This document shows, in pieces, positions 1 to 7,397 of a stretch of DNA of 64,000 nt. Positions within the stretch are counted from its first letter, which is position 1. Each line of letters opens with the position of its first letter. The position numbers were made by a program, and so were the translations under genes. Origin of the DNA: Acinetobacter sp. ANC 4910 (GTDB taxonomy: Bacteria > Pseudomonadota > Gammaproteobacteria > Pseudomonadales > Moraxellaceae); assembly GCF_004331035.1 (NCBI RefSeq), contig NZ_SJNT01000002.1, positions 1 through 64,000 on the forward strand, read 5' to 3'. Under the pieces are notes generated by a model. That model worked only from the letters and a program-made list of their open reading frames with translations, did no database searches and was not told where the DNA came from.

Positions 1-555
1 TAAAGACTTTATTAAAAAATTTTTATCAGCTCTTTCAGTAATAAACATATCTTGCCAAGATTCTTTATTTAACTTACCAAACTCATTAACTTGGCATTTA
101 TAGACAATGAGATATAAATATATTTTCTCTAAATAGGTTAAATTAAATATATTTTTTTTAAAGAGAAAATTATATTTATCTTCTATGATTGATTCTATTT
201 CACACAAAACTTCTTGTGCTAATTTATCAGTTTCCTTTGCTAAGCATGTATTACATTCAAATAGAGATTTTATTAATTTTTTATAATCATTTCTCAATTT
301 AATTTTAAAAATTCCCCCACAATTTTGACATTTAAAATGATCAGACTCAGATGTAATATAACTATACTTTGAAACCGAGGCTTCTAGTATATGCAAACTT
401 TTAAAACCATATTTTAATAACAGTTCTTTCGTAGAATATTTAAAAGCTGATAATTCTTTATTTAGTTCCCAGTAATCCTGAATAAGTGTTAAATAATTGT
501 TACATTCATCTCCTACATGATATACGGAGAAATCTTTTGTATTCATCAATAACAT
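1..555 (-). CDS. partial zinc-ribbon-like hypothetical protein (C terminus outside window)
   Basis: This AT-rich frame of 185 codons is still open at the left edge, so the protein is longer than seen. The ATG at 555 is chosen because an AAGAAGAG ribosome-binding site ends six bases before it; another ATG lies three codons inside. Residues 76-79 (CQNC) and 101-104 (CNTC) form two CxxC pairs about 21 residues apart, the pattern of a zinc ribbon, and the rest is charged and probably helical. No signal peptide or membrane span is seen. I do not recognise the family. Its base composition and its position beside a broken greB suggest it is cargo of an inserted element, which is inference. Confidence 0.6.
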   Translation of the reverse strand, partial: MLLMNTKDFSVYHVGDECNNYLTLIQDYWELNKELSAFKYSTKELLLKYGFKSLHILEASVSKYSYITSESDHFKCQNCGGIFKIKLRNDYKKLIKSLFECNTCLAKETDKLAQEVLCEIESIIEDKYNFLFKKNIFNLTYLEKIYLYLIVYKCQVNEFGKLNKESWQDMFITERADKNFLIKSL

Positions 556-735
556 TTTTTTCTCTTCTTAAAAAGAACATTCTATTTCAGTGTACTAGTC
601 ATCATAAGATGTGGCATTAAAGTGCTAAATTCATCAATGTAACCCCCTGACAGAGCTGCTACTTTAGCTTACTAATCACTCAATTATCTTGTTTAATGTT
701 TTTTATACACCACTTCACAATAAGATCAAAACAAA

Positions 736-850
736 AAAATAGTACATTAACAATAGTATAAAGAAATAGTTTATATACTAATTATAACTCATTATTTTAT
801 AATAATATAAAATTAAATAGTATGAAAATAAGGGTTATTTAGTATAATCC
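736..850. repeat. TAGTA-type direct repeats at the edge of the element that interrupts greB
   Basis: Five direct copies of a short motif (core TAGT, usually A/T-rich then TAGTA then T or C) begin at 740, 754, 767, 818 and 840. The last lies on the point where greB homology ends. Spaced short direct repeats at a boundary are typical of transposase-binding sites at ends of Tn7-like and related elements. That parallel is inference, since no transposase gene or second end is in the window. The stretch 556-834 otherwise shows no gene. Confidence 0.4.
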
Positions 851-987
851 GCATTTTCACTTCGATCACCAAGGCTAGCAGCCCAGTTCACTTTTTTGGT
901 AATTTCTGGGCGTTCTTCACGCCATAAACGCTGCAATTCGGCCACCAATTTATCGTGTCCAGAACGTGTAATTAAGTTAGATTTCAT
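835..987 (-). pseudogene. greB: greB, 5' fragment only (transcript cleavage factor GreB)
   Basis: Fifty codons from the ATG at 987 encode the start of GreB, including the stretches EERPEITKKV and AASLGDRSENADY that are nearly invariant in the family. Intact GreB is about 160 residues and reactivates backtracked RNA polymerase by promoting transcript cleavage through the tip of its N-terminal coiled coil. Here homology ends after ENADY, then Thr-Lys-stop in AT-rich DNA. The rest of the coiled coil and the whole C-terminal polymerase-binding domain are missing. The join coincides with the TAGTA repeats, so insertion of foreign DNA is the simplest explanation. The intact paralogue greA lies at 40.2 kb and may partly compensate. 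Confidence 0.85.
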
Positions 988-1354
988 ATTGCAAATTGTC
1001 TTTTCAAAGTACGAAACAGATACATTTTTAAGCTATTTTATGCCCAATTTCACTACAACAAAAGGGTATAAAAATAATTTATTAATTAAATTATATAGTT
1101 ACATTACATTTTTTCACTATTTTTTATACTAAATTTGACAATCTAAATTTCCGACTTTATTATGCCCTCATCTTCTGTTTAGTGTACTTTTTAACCTATG
1201 TGGTTTTTTACTGCATAATTTCCTTTTTTCCCATGTCATTTTGAATGACGTCCATGACTGCCCACCCCTTATTGAATTTATCAAACTTTAAAGAAGTTTA
1301 AGGCCTCGTTTGCTTTGGCTTTTTAGGGCATAAATTACTTGTAGCGGAGACAAC
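988..1354. other. intergenic region between greB fragment and transglycosylase gene
   Basis: This AT-rich divergent intergenic region has no convincing gene. It holds a rightward promoter-like pair at 1135-1163, then a pyrimidine-rich stretch that would be a leader of roughly 185 bases for the transglycosylase gene. GGAGA at 1346-1350 is the ribosome-binding site. Confidence 0.6.
1135..1163 (+). promoter_or_regulatory. sigma-70 promoter, TTGACA-17-TATTAT
   Basis: A perfect -35 (TTGACA, 1135-1140) is followed after 17 bases by TATTAT (1158-1163). It points at the transglycosylase gene starting at 1355 and implies an unusually long untranslated leader, unless another promoter lies closer. Confidence 0.65.
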
Positions 1355-2467
1355 ATGCACAGTAGTTCACCTTCTGGGTCGAGGCTTAGCCTTAACTCAT
1401 TAACTTTCTCTCTCCCTTTAAAAGCCTTAGCACTCACCGCAGCCTTAATTCCGTTTCATACAATTAATGCTAGCAAGGCTTACCAATATGACGCTGTTGT
1501 TAATAACAACAAACTCACAGTGGTTGGTGTAGAAAATCCATCGACTGTTTTTAAAGATGGACAGTATTTACATGGCTTTGGTTATGACCTTGCGCGTAAT
1601 TATGCTGACAGTATGAATGTTGAACTGGTGTTTACCACAGTTCCTGATGATGCCACGGCATTAAAATTGGTTGATCAAGGTAAAGTAAACTTTGCCATTA
1701 CTACCTCAAGCATTCAAAAAATTGAAAGTAAAAAACTGACCTCGTTTTCAGCCACCTGTGGTGACTTATATAGCCTACAGAAAAATGGCTTAAATACTCA
1801 ATTGAATTGGGTATTTAAACATGCGGATGACCCTTTGACTCAAACTGCCAGTGGTTTTGTTTGTCAAGGTAAGCAAACGGGTTCAATTAGCCAATTGGCT
1901 TCTTTTTATAATCGTAATGTTGTACAGGCCGAGTCATGGGATTCTATTGAACGTGATCTCACCAAACGTATGCCGATTTATAAAGCCAGTTTCCAGCGTA
2001 CAGCCGAGAAATATGATCTCGATTGGCATTTCTTGGCAGCCATTGGGTATCAGGAATCGTATTTAAAACCCGATTCAATTTCGCCCACAGGCGTACGCGG
2101 TATCATGATGCTGACCAATAGCACAGCCAAAGCGATGGGTGTAAGTAACCGCACCGATCCCGCTCAAAGTATTCAAGGTGGTGCGAAGTATTACGACCTT
2201 ATGCTCAGCAAGTTCGAAGAAGTGCCGTATCCAGATCGTAACTGGTATGCCTTGGTCGCTTATAATATGGGACCAGGTGCCGTAGATCAGATTCAAAAGC
2301 GTATCAGTGCTCAAGGCAAAGATCCGAATAACTGGGTAAACCTATATAGTTATTTAGATGGTCATAAAGCACAAAATGGTCGCTATCGCCAAGCAGTACA
2401 ATATGTCACGCGTATTCGTTCTTACTTGGAATACATCAAAAACACGCCTCAATTGGTGAATATATAA
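1355..2467 (+). CDS. MltF-like lytic murein transglycosylase with solute-binding-like N-terminal domain
   Basis: The protein is 370 residues. A signal peptide or N-terminal anchor (hydrophobic around 20-38) leads into a region resembling a solute-binding family 3 domain (about 50-170). A C-terminal SLT lysozyme-like domain (about 205-350) follows. The catalytic glutamate is Glu234 in GYQES, followed by GIMML and AYNMGPGAV, the usual SLT motifs. Such enzymes cleave the MurNAc-GlcNAc bond of peptidoglycan with formation of a 1,6-anhydro end. E. coli MltF is about 520 residues, so the regulatory N-terminal part is shorter here. The start has GGAGA four bases upstream. The gene stands alone, ending in a strong terminator. 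Confidence 0.85.
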   Translation: MHSSSPSGSRLSLNSLTFSLPLKALALTAALIPFHTINASKAYQYDAVVNNNKLTVVGVENPSTVFKDGQYLHGFGYDLARNYADSMNVELVFTTVPDDATALKLVDQGKVNFAITTSSIQKIESKKLTSFSATCGDLYSLQKNGLNTQLNWVFKHADDPLTQTASGFVCQGKQTGSISQLASFYNRNVVQAESWDSIERDLTKRMPIYKASFQRTAEKYDLDWHFLAAIGYQESYLKPDSISPTGVRGIMMLTNSTAKAMGVSNRTDPAQSIQGGAKYYDLMLSKFEEVPYPDRNWYALVAYNMGPGAVDQIQKRISAQGKDPNNWVNLYSYLDGHKAQNGRYRQAVQYVTRIRSYLEYIKNTPQLVNI

Positions 2468-2487
2468 ATAGTCATGAATTGAAGGTA

Positions 2488-2520
2488 GAAAAAAAGCTTA
2501 CCCATGGGTAAGCTTTTTTT
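2488..2520. terminator. bidirectional intrinsic terminator
   Basis: The arms AAGCTTACC and GGTAAGCTT are separated by CATG and flanked by A-run and T-run. It lies between the convergent transglycosylase and SCP2 genes. Confidence 0.9.
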
Positions 2521-2531
2521 CTGCGAAAAAC

Positions 2532-2915
2532 TTAAGCTGTATGCTCAAGTACTTTCTTAAATAAATCCTTTTGTTCTTGGCTTGGTTTTGCGGTTTGCAA
2601 CGCCATCAATTGTGACATATCACCTTGAACTTTGATTTTACCTGTCATGAATGCTTGCATCGCAGCAGCCATATCAAACTCTAAGAATACTTTACGAAGT
2701 GTATCAGCATCCATATTGAGCGTTGTTTTGGCATTTGAAGACAAACCTTTTAAGATTTTGCCGCCATCTAATGCCAATTCGGTATTACCACTCGTATCTG
2801 TCACAACCAAGTTAATGGCTAAATTTGCCAAAGCGGGTGGCAAATTCAAGTCCCCTGCTTGTGCAGTCAAAGTTTCTACAGTTGAAAACCAATCATCAGT
2901 TAAAAAGGCAGGCAT
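2532..2915 (-). CDS. SCP2 sterol-binding domain protein
   Basis: The 127-residue protein has the layout of a stand-alone SCP2 domain. It has a hydrophobic N-terminal helix, a beta-sheet region around TSGNTELALDGG, and the C-terminal segment AFMTGKIKVQGDMSQLMAL, close to the GKIKvkGd signature of the family. SCP2 proteins bind lipids such as sterols or fatty acyl-CoA in a hydrophobic cavity. The bacterial ligand is usually unknown, and nothing here identifies it. It has no signal peptide, so it should be cytoplasmic. It is monocistronic, convergent with the transglycosylase gene and separated from ttcA by a terminator. Confidence 0.8.
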   Translation of the reverse strand: MPAFLTDDWFSTVETLTAQAGDLNLPPALANLAINLVVTDTSGNTELALDGGKILKGLSSNAKTTLNMDADTLRKVFLEFDMAAAMQAFMTGKIKVQGDMSQLMALQTAKPSQEQKDLFKKVLEHTA

Positions 2916-3093
2916 GATGTTTCCTCAAATTTATTTGTTCATTTTGTGTCGCCTATCCAGTCGACATCATTGTGAAGCTAAATACACGTGGAGATTGTTA
3001 TAGCATGTATATCTTACATGTGCCTAAAGTTTTTTGTACGTACCGTTCATATTTTATATTTCTTATACAAAGATGATCAAAATCATCTACATA

Positions 3094-3125
3094 AAAAAAC
3101 ACCAATCATGGATTGGTGTTTTTTA
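3094..3125 (-). terminator. intrinsic terminator of ttcA
   Basis: The arms ACACCAATC and GATTGGTGT are flanked by A-run and T-run, just beyond the ttcA stop on the minus strand. Confidence 0.85.
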
Positions 3126-3143
3126 TTGGCCTAAATGACAAAA

Positions 3144-4067
3144 TTATTCAACAGCAAAGCCAAGATTAACCATATTAATGCGTTTGTTCTCAGGTTCAGC
3201 TTCAGTCGAACAACTTTCGCCTTTAAAGTCGAATTCACGTTGTGAATCGAGCACCTCAAAATCAAACAGTTCACGATCGGCCAATTGGGATGGTGAAACG
3301 TTCTGTAATGCACCAAAAATGCTGTGTAAACGCTTCGGATGCTCCTTGTCCCATGTACGCAACATGTCATTTAACATTGCGCGTTGCAGGTTTTCCTGCG
3401 AACCACATAAGTTACATGGAATAATTGGGAACTGACGCATTTCTGCATATTTAATAATGTCTTTCTCTTCCACATAGGCCAGTGGACGAATCAAAATGTT
3501 CTTTTTATCTGTAGACAACAATTTTGGTGGCATGGCTTTTAAGCTACCGCCATGGAACAAGTTCAGGAAGAAGGTCGCTAAAATATCATCACGGTGATGT
3601 CCGAGCGCCACTTTGGTTGCACCAATCTCTTGTGCAAAGCCATACAACGAACCGCGACGTAACCGTGAACACACCGCACAATAGGTTTTCCCTTCTGGGG
3701 TTAGACGCTTAGTAATGCTGTAAGTGTCTTTTTCCAAAATATAGTAGGGAATGTTATTTTCTTCTAAATAACGCGGTAATACATCTTCAGGAAAACCCGG
3801 TTGCTTTTGGTCAAGGTTTACCGCAACCACGTCAAAGTTAATCGGTGCAATACGTTTAAACTGCAATAAGATGTCCAGCAAGGTATAACTGTCTTTACCG
3901 CCAGAAATACAGACCATGACCTTATCGCCGTCTTCGATCATTTTAAAATCACGAATAGCATGCCCCACTTGGCGGCGAAGCTTTTTTAACAAACGATAGT
4001 AGGCAGAGCTGGTTGGGAGTTCTGGCTTGAAATTAAACCCTTGTTCGGACTCAACTGGCGAGTACAT
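3144..4067 (-). CDS. ttcA: tRNA 2-thiocytidine(32) synthetase TtcA
   Basis: TtcA thiolates cytidine 32 in the anticodon loop of certain tRNAs, using ATP and an iron-sulfur cluster. The PP-loop SGGKDS that binds ATP is present, and the CAVC and CNLC pairs supply the cluster cysteines and the second CxxC. The whole core matches the family over about 300 residues. The frame extends upstream to a TTG at 4121, but the extra 18 residues are not family-like. I therefore start at the ATG at 4067 (MYSPVES), although no strong ribosome-binding site precedes it. The C terminus after about residue 285 is acidic and variable. It is transcribed alone, divergent from the transglycosylase at 4562. Confidence 0.93.
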   Translation of the reverse strand: MYSPVESEQGFNFKPELPTSSAYYRLLKKLRRQVGHAIRDFKMIEDGDKVMVCISGGKDSYTLLDILLQFKRIAPINFDVVAVNLDQKQPGFPEDVLPRYLEENNIPYYILEKDTYSITKRLTPEGKTYCAVCSRLRRGSLYGFAQEIGATKVALGHHRDDILATFFLNLFHGGSLKAMPPKLLSTDKKNILIRPLAYVEEKDIIKYAEMRQFPIIPCNLCGSQENLQRAMLNDMLRTWDKEHPKRLHSIFGALQNVSPSQLADRELFDFEVLDSQREFDFKGESCSTEAEPENKRINMVNLGFAVE

Positions 4068-4244
4068 AGACACGATTAACCCATAAATGAAAATACCGCG
4101 CAATTTTATATGATTCGCCAAGCAATCGCATCTAAAGAATGTAAATTCTCATGACCGAATCTACTTGTCATTTTTTCGTATTACTTAAAGGGTAAATTTG
4201 AACGTTGCAGTTCATTTTTTCGCCCAAATGCTTATCTTTTGGAC

Positions 4245-4289
4245 TTTTCCACAGTTGTCCACAAAAGCTGTGGATAACTTTGTGGATTT
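4245..4289. promoter_or_regulatory. cluster of four DnaA-box-like 9-mers
   Basis: TTTTCCACA (4245-4253), TTGTCCACA (4255-4263), TGTGGATAA (4269-4277, an exact consensus TTATCCACA box on the minus strand) and TGTGGATTT (4281-4289) lie within 45 bases. The first two point right and the last two left. The window has no dnaA, dnaN or gidA, so this is unlikely to be oriC. A DnaA-titrating or DnaA-regulated site is possible. Confidence 0.5.
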
Positions 4290-4336
4290 CAAAACACTTG
4301 ACAGGTGATGCTTCCCATAGTCTAAGGCTTCTATTT

Positions 4337-4361
4337 AAATTGATCATTTTTTGATCAATTT
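4337..4361. repeat. perfect 10-bp inverted repeat (AAATTGATCA / TGATCAATTT)
   Basis: The two arms are separated by five T residues. It could be an operator or a hairpin. It lies about 200 bases before the transglycosylase start and is followed by T-rich DNA. Confidence 0.45.
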
Positions 4362-4561
4362 TATTTTAATTAAATATCAATGGCTTACCATAGTCAAGCA
4401 ATCCCGATTAAAAATAAATTAATTTTTTTTTTGATTATTAACTCCGCAATTAAGCTTGATTTTTACAAAGTCATGAAAAATAAAATCCAGTAACGCTTTT
4501 TATCTAAGCGTTTTTTGCTAAACTTAGCTTGACTGTTTGGGGACAGAAAAATTGATAAAAA

Positions 4562-5434
4562 ATGAAAAATAAATGGCATAACATGCAAGCTTACCTTCTT
4601 GGCTGTGCATCTTTAGTATTGATAAGCCCAGCCTGCGTTGCTGGCGAAACCATTTATCAATTGACCGATTCGAATGGTACAACCTTGCTCACCAATAAAA
4701 AAAGTAAATATAGCCATTTGAAAGTCGAAAAAAAAACCTATTATCCCGACAGTAACATGCACAGTTATAGTAACTGGGGAAATTCAGAATCCTCGGTTTT
4801 ACCCAGTTATAACCGTAATCGAAATGCTTTTGACAGCATGATTCGTCAAGCTGCCCAAACCCATGGAATTTCTGAAGGTTTAATTAAAGCAGTAATGCAT
4901 ACTGAATCTGGCTTTAATGTCAATGCTCGCTCGCCTGTGGGTGCTTTAGGCTTAATGCAACTAATGCCCGCAACTGCACGTCGCTTTAATGTTTCAAATG
5001 CCTATGACCCTCAGCAAAACATTATGGGGGGGGCAAAATATTTAAGCTGGTTACTCAAACGTTTTAATGGCAATACCTCTTTAGCACTGGCTGCATATAA
5101 TGCAGGCGAAGGTAATGTCGACAAATACGGCGGTATCCCTCCATTTAAAGAAACCCAAGACTATGTACGCCGTGTGAGCAGTCGTTATAGCAATCTGTAT
5201 TCAGGTGGTCTGATCAGCAGTGGTGGCAGCTCAGGGAAAATCGTTGCCCAATCTGTAAATTACAGTCCGAATCAAACCAATGCTCAATCGGCACAGGCAC
5301 AGTCCATTCCAAACCCGTCGTCCAGAAATGGGCAGCGTGAGATCATCATCGCAGCGGATGGTAGTTATACTGATGCACCAAGAGCAGGCTCATATTCGAC
5401 TGAGCATGCGTCTGCATCTGCACGAATCTATTAA
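4562..5434 (+). CDS. lytic transglycosylase, SLT domain, with extra C-terminal tail
   Basis: This 290-residue exported protein has a signal peptide (about 1-28, cleavage near CVAGE). A short region with the look of a DUF4124-type domain (IYQLTDSNGTTLLTN, about 31-45) follows. The SLT domain (about 88-205) has catalytic Glu115 in HTESGF, then ALGLMQLMPATA and AYNAGEGNV. It should cut glycan strands in the periplasm. The last 80 residues are Ser/Gln/Asn-rich and look unstructured. The start ATG is the first in frame; no clear ribosome-binding site is visible. It is the second SLT enzyme within 3 kb but is not a close duplicate of the first, which has a different N-terminal domain. Confidence 0.85.
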   Translation: MKNKWHNMQAYLLGCASLVLISPACVAGETIYQLTDSNGTTLLTNKKSKYSHLKVEKKTYYPDSNMHSYSNWGNSESSVLPSYNRNRNAFDSMIRQAAQTHGISEGLIKAVMHTESGFNVNARSPVGALGLMQLMPATARRFNVSNAYDPQQNIMGGAKYLSWLLKRFNGNTSLALAAYNAGEGNVDKYGGIPPFKETQDYVRRVSSRYSNLYSGGLISSGGSSGKIVAQSVNYSPNQTNAQSAQAQSIPNPSSRNGQREIIIAADGSYTDAPRAGSYSTEHASASARIY

Positions 5435-5564
5435 TGGAAAAATGTTATTTTTCGCGACGAATCACGATTTTTTCTTGAATTTTTGCAATATTCACCGCAT
5501 ATTGATTCTTATGATTTATCAGTTATAAATCAGATTATATTTCTATATTAAGAGGATTTTCTCA

Positions 5565-6470
5565 ATGATGCGGATTGGTTTGTTCTTGCTAACCAACCTC
5601 GCGGTACTGGTTGTAGCTGGCATTATTTTGTCACTCTTCGGTGTCGGTAGTTATCATGGCGCGGGTGGCTTGAATCTAGGCAACCTTTTAGTCGTCTGTT
5701 TCGTGTTTGGTATGGTTGGATCTGTAGTGTCTCTGTTCATGTCGAAATGGATGGCAAAAAAAACAACTGGCACTGAACTTATTGACCCTAATGCTCCACG
5801 TAGCCAAGCAGAGGTTTGGTTGCTACAAACAGTTGCGGAATTGTCTCAGCATGCTGGTATTAACATGCCAGAAGTGGGTATTTTCCCATCTTACCAATCG
5901 AATGCATTTGCAACAGGTTGGAATAAAAATGATGCGCTCGTAGCTGTCTCTACAGGCTTACTTGAGCGTATGAATAAAGATGAATTGCGTGCGGTACTGG
6001 CTCATGAAATTGGTCACGTTGCCAATGGTGATATGGTCACACTGGCATTGATCCAAGGTGTCGTTAACGCCTTTGTCATGTTCTTTGCTCGTGTTGTAGG
6101 CGATTTTATTGACCGTAATGTCTTCGGTCGTGAAGATGGTGAAGCCCCTGGCTTAGCTTACTTCGGTATTACAATTGTTCTCGACATCGTCTTTGGTATT
6201 TTGGCTTCTGCCATCGTGATGTGGTTCTCACGTCATCGGGAATACCGTGCTGATGAAGCCGGTGCGCGTTTAGCAGGCAAACAAGCCATGATTTCTGCCT
6301 TATTACGCTTACAAGCAGAATCAGAGCTTCCAGACCAAATGCCAAAAGAAATGAAAGCATTTTCAATTGCAGAAGGTAAAGAACAAGGATTTAGCTTAGC
6401 AGCCTTATTTCAAACTCACCCAACAATTGAACAACGTGTAGCAGCCTTACAACAATTAGACTGTGCATAA
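5565..6470 (+). CDS. htpX: membrane zinc protease HtpX
   Basis: HtpX is an M48 metallopeptidase of the inner membrane that degrades misfolded membrane proteins alongside FtsH, which is encoded at 31.1 kb. The 301-residue length is normal. Two N-terminal transmembrane helices (about 4-25 and 38-60) precede the zinc motif HEIGH (147-151), two further hydrophobic segments (about 158-180 and 195-215), and the third-ligand region [18 protein letters not shown] lies shortly before the ATG. The gene is monocistronic, with a clean terminator. I see no sigma-32-type promoter, so Cpx-like or constitutive control is possible. Confidence 0.95.
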   Translation: MMRIGLFLLTNLAVLVVAGIILSLFGVGSYHGAGGLNLGNLLVVCFVFGMVGSVVSLFMSKWMAKKTTGTELIDPNAPRSQAEVWLLQTVAELSQHAGINMPEVGIFPSYQSNAFATGWNKNDALVAVSTGLLERMNKDELRAVLAHEIGHVANGDMVTLALIQGVVNAFVMFFARVVGDFIDRNVFGREDGEAPGLAYFGITIVLDIVFGILASAIVMWFSRHREYRADEAGARLAGKQAMISALLRLQAESELPDQMPKEMKAFSIAEGKEQGFSLAALFQTHPTIEQRVAALQQLDCA

Positions 6471-6487
6471 ACTTGATTTTAAAGATT

Positions 6488-6519
6488 CAAAAAAAGCCTC
6501 CCACATGGAGGCTTTTTTT
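6488..6519 (+). terminator. intrinsic terminator after htpX
   Basis: AAAAAGCCTCC and GGAGGCTTTTT are separated by CACAT. It can serve both htpX and the convergent DUF4112 gene. Confidence 0.9.
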
Positions 6520-6534
6520 ATGCTAAGAATTAAC

Positions 6535-7128
6535 TTATGACCAGTTTTGATACCAAGCCCATACTATGGTAAATCCAAACCACGTTGCCAATAGCAGACC
6601 AATAATAAAGACCAGACCCACTAAATCTGGAATATGTAACCATAACCAAGCAATAACAGGATGACGCCAAAATGCCGAATGCTGTTGTTTCACTTCTAAT
6701 TTTTCATGTAAATAAGGATGGACCACGTGTGCAGTATCGCGGATTTGATATTCCTCACGAATATGCTCATGCACGATATCCAGTGCTTTACGGCTTGGAC
6801 GAATAAAAATATCAAATAACGTCCCTGCAATCGGAATAAATCCCACCACCAAATCCATTAGCGCCAGTTTATACACCACATTTAATTTATGTTGTGGCAC
6901 CCCAATTTGCTTGGCTTTGTAAATTGCATAACAGGTTAAGGCAAAACCTGCGACATCTCCCGCTATAGGAATGGTGCCTAAAGCAGCATCTGCCCCCACA
7001 CCCTGCTTGGTAAAAGGAATACGAATCACTGAATCCATGAGATTGGCATATTTAGCCAAATCACGCTCTAAACGAATCACTTCTTGCGGTGTTTTTTGGG
7101 TAGCTCGCTGCTGTTCAGGCATGTTCAT
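6535..7128 (-). CDS. DUF4112 family membrane protein
   Basis: The 197-residue protein has the family hallmark of two similar glycine/proline-rich hydrophobic segments, LGTIPIAGDVAGF (about 50-62) and VVGFIPIAGTLFDIF (about 93-107). A further hydrophobic C-terminal helix spans about 165-192. The function of DUF4112 proteins is not established. The segments could insert in or lie on the inner membrane. A second ATG two codons downstream is an equally possible start. It is monocistronic, and a 269-base gap before the RND gene shows no clear element. Confidence 0.8.
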   Translation of the reverse strand: MNMPEQQRATQKTPQEVIRLERDLAKYANLMDSVIRIPFTKQGVGADAALGTIPIAGDVAGFALTCYAIYKAKQIGVPQHKLNVVYKLALMDLVVGFIPIAGTLFDIFIRPSRKALDIVHEHIREEYQIRDTAHVVHPYLHEKLEVKQQHSAFWRHPVIAWLWLHIPDLVGLVFIIGLLLATWFGFTIVWAWYQNWS

Positions 7129-7397
7129 GTCGGCATGATGTTGATTTCACTACAGCTTAAAGCATTTTTCTTGCGAATGCCGTAACAAAGGGTTATTCAA
7201 AATTCCAGAAAATTAAACCACTACTTTCCATTCATCTAGCAGAATAGTCGTCAAGCATGAATCAGCAGTTTGTATGAACTTTGCCATTACATGGTTTCGT
7301 AGGTGAATCACTTGCAACATGAAATTTTAGAAATCTCTCCATGCTCATACTGCTGCCGGATTTACAAAGCATAGAAAACCATCAACAGTTCGAAGCA

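Larger units (their letters stand above)
4068..4561. other. long divergent intergenic region between ttcA and transglycosylase gene
   Basis: No gene is seen. The region holds a cluster of DnaA-box-like 9-mers (4245-4289), a perfect -35-like TTGACA at 4298-4303 with no convincing -10, and a perfect inverted repeat at 4337-4361. The last 150 bases are very AT-rich. Confidence 0.6.

Noticed and set aside
896-1132. Plus-strand frame of 78 codons
   Set aside because: It is the antisense of the greB fragment and has no conserved protein pattern.
2632-3003. Plus-strand frame of 123 codons over the SCP2 gene
   Set aside because: It is fully antisense to a recognised domain and has no own ribosome-binding site or family.
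4245-4289. DnaA-box cluster as the chromosomal origin
   Set aside because: No dnaA, dnaN, gyrB, rpmH or gidA is near, and there is no clear AT-rich unwinding array with repeats. A non-origin site is more likely.
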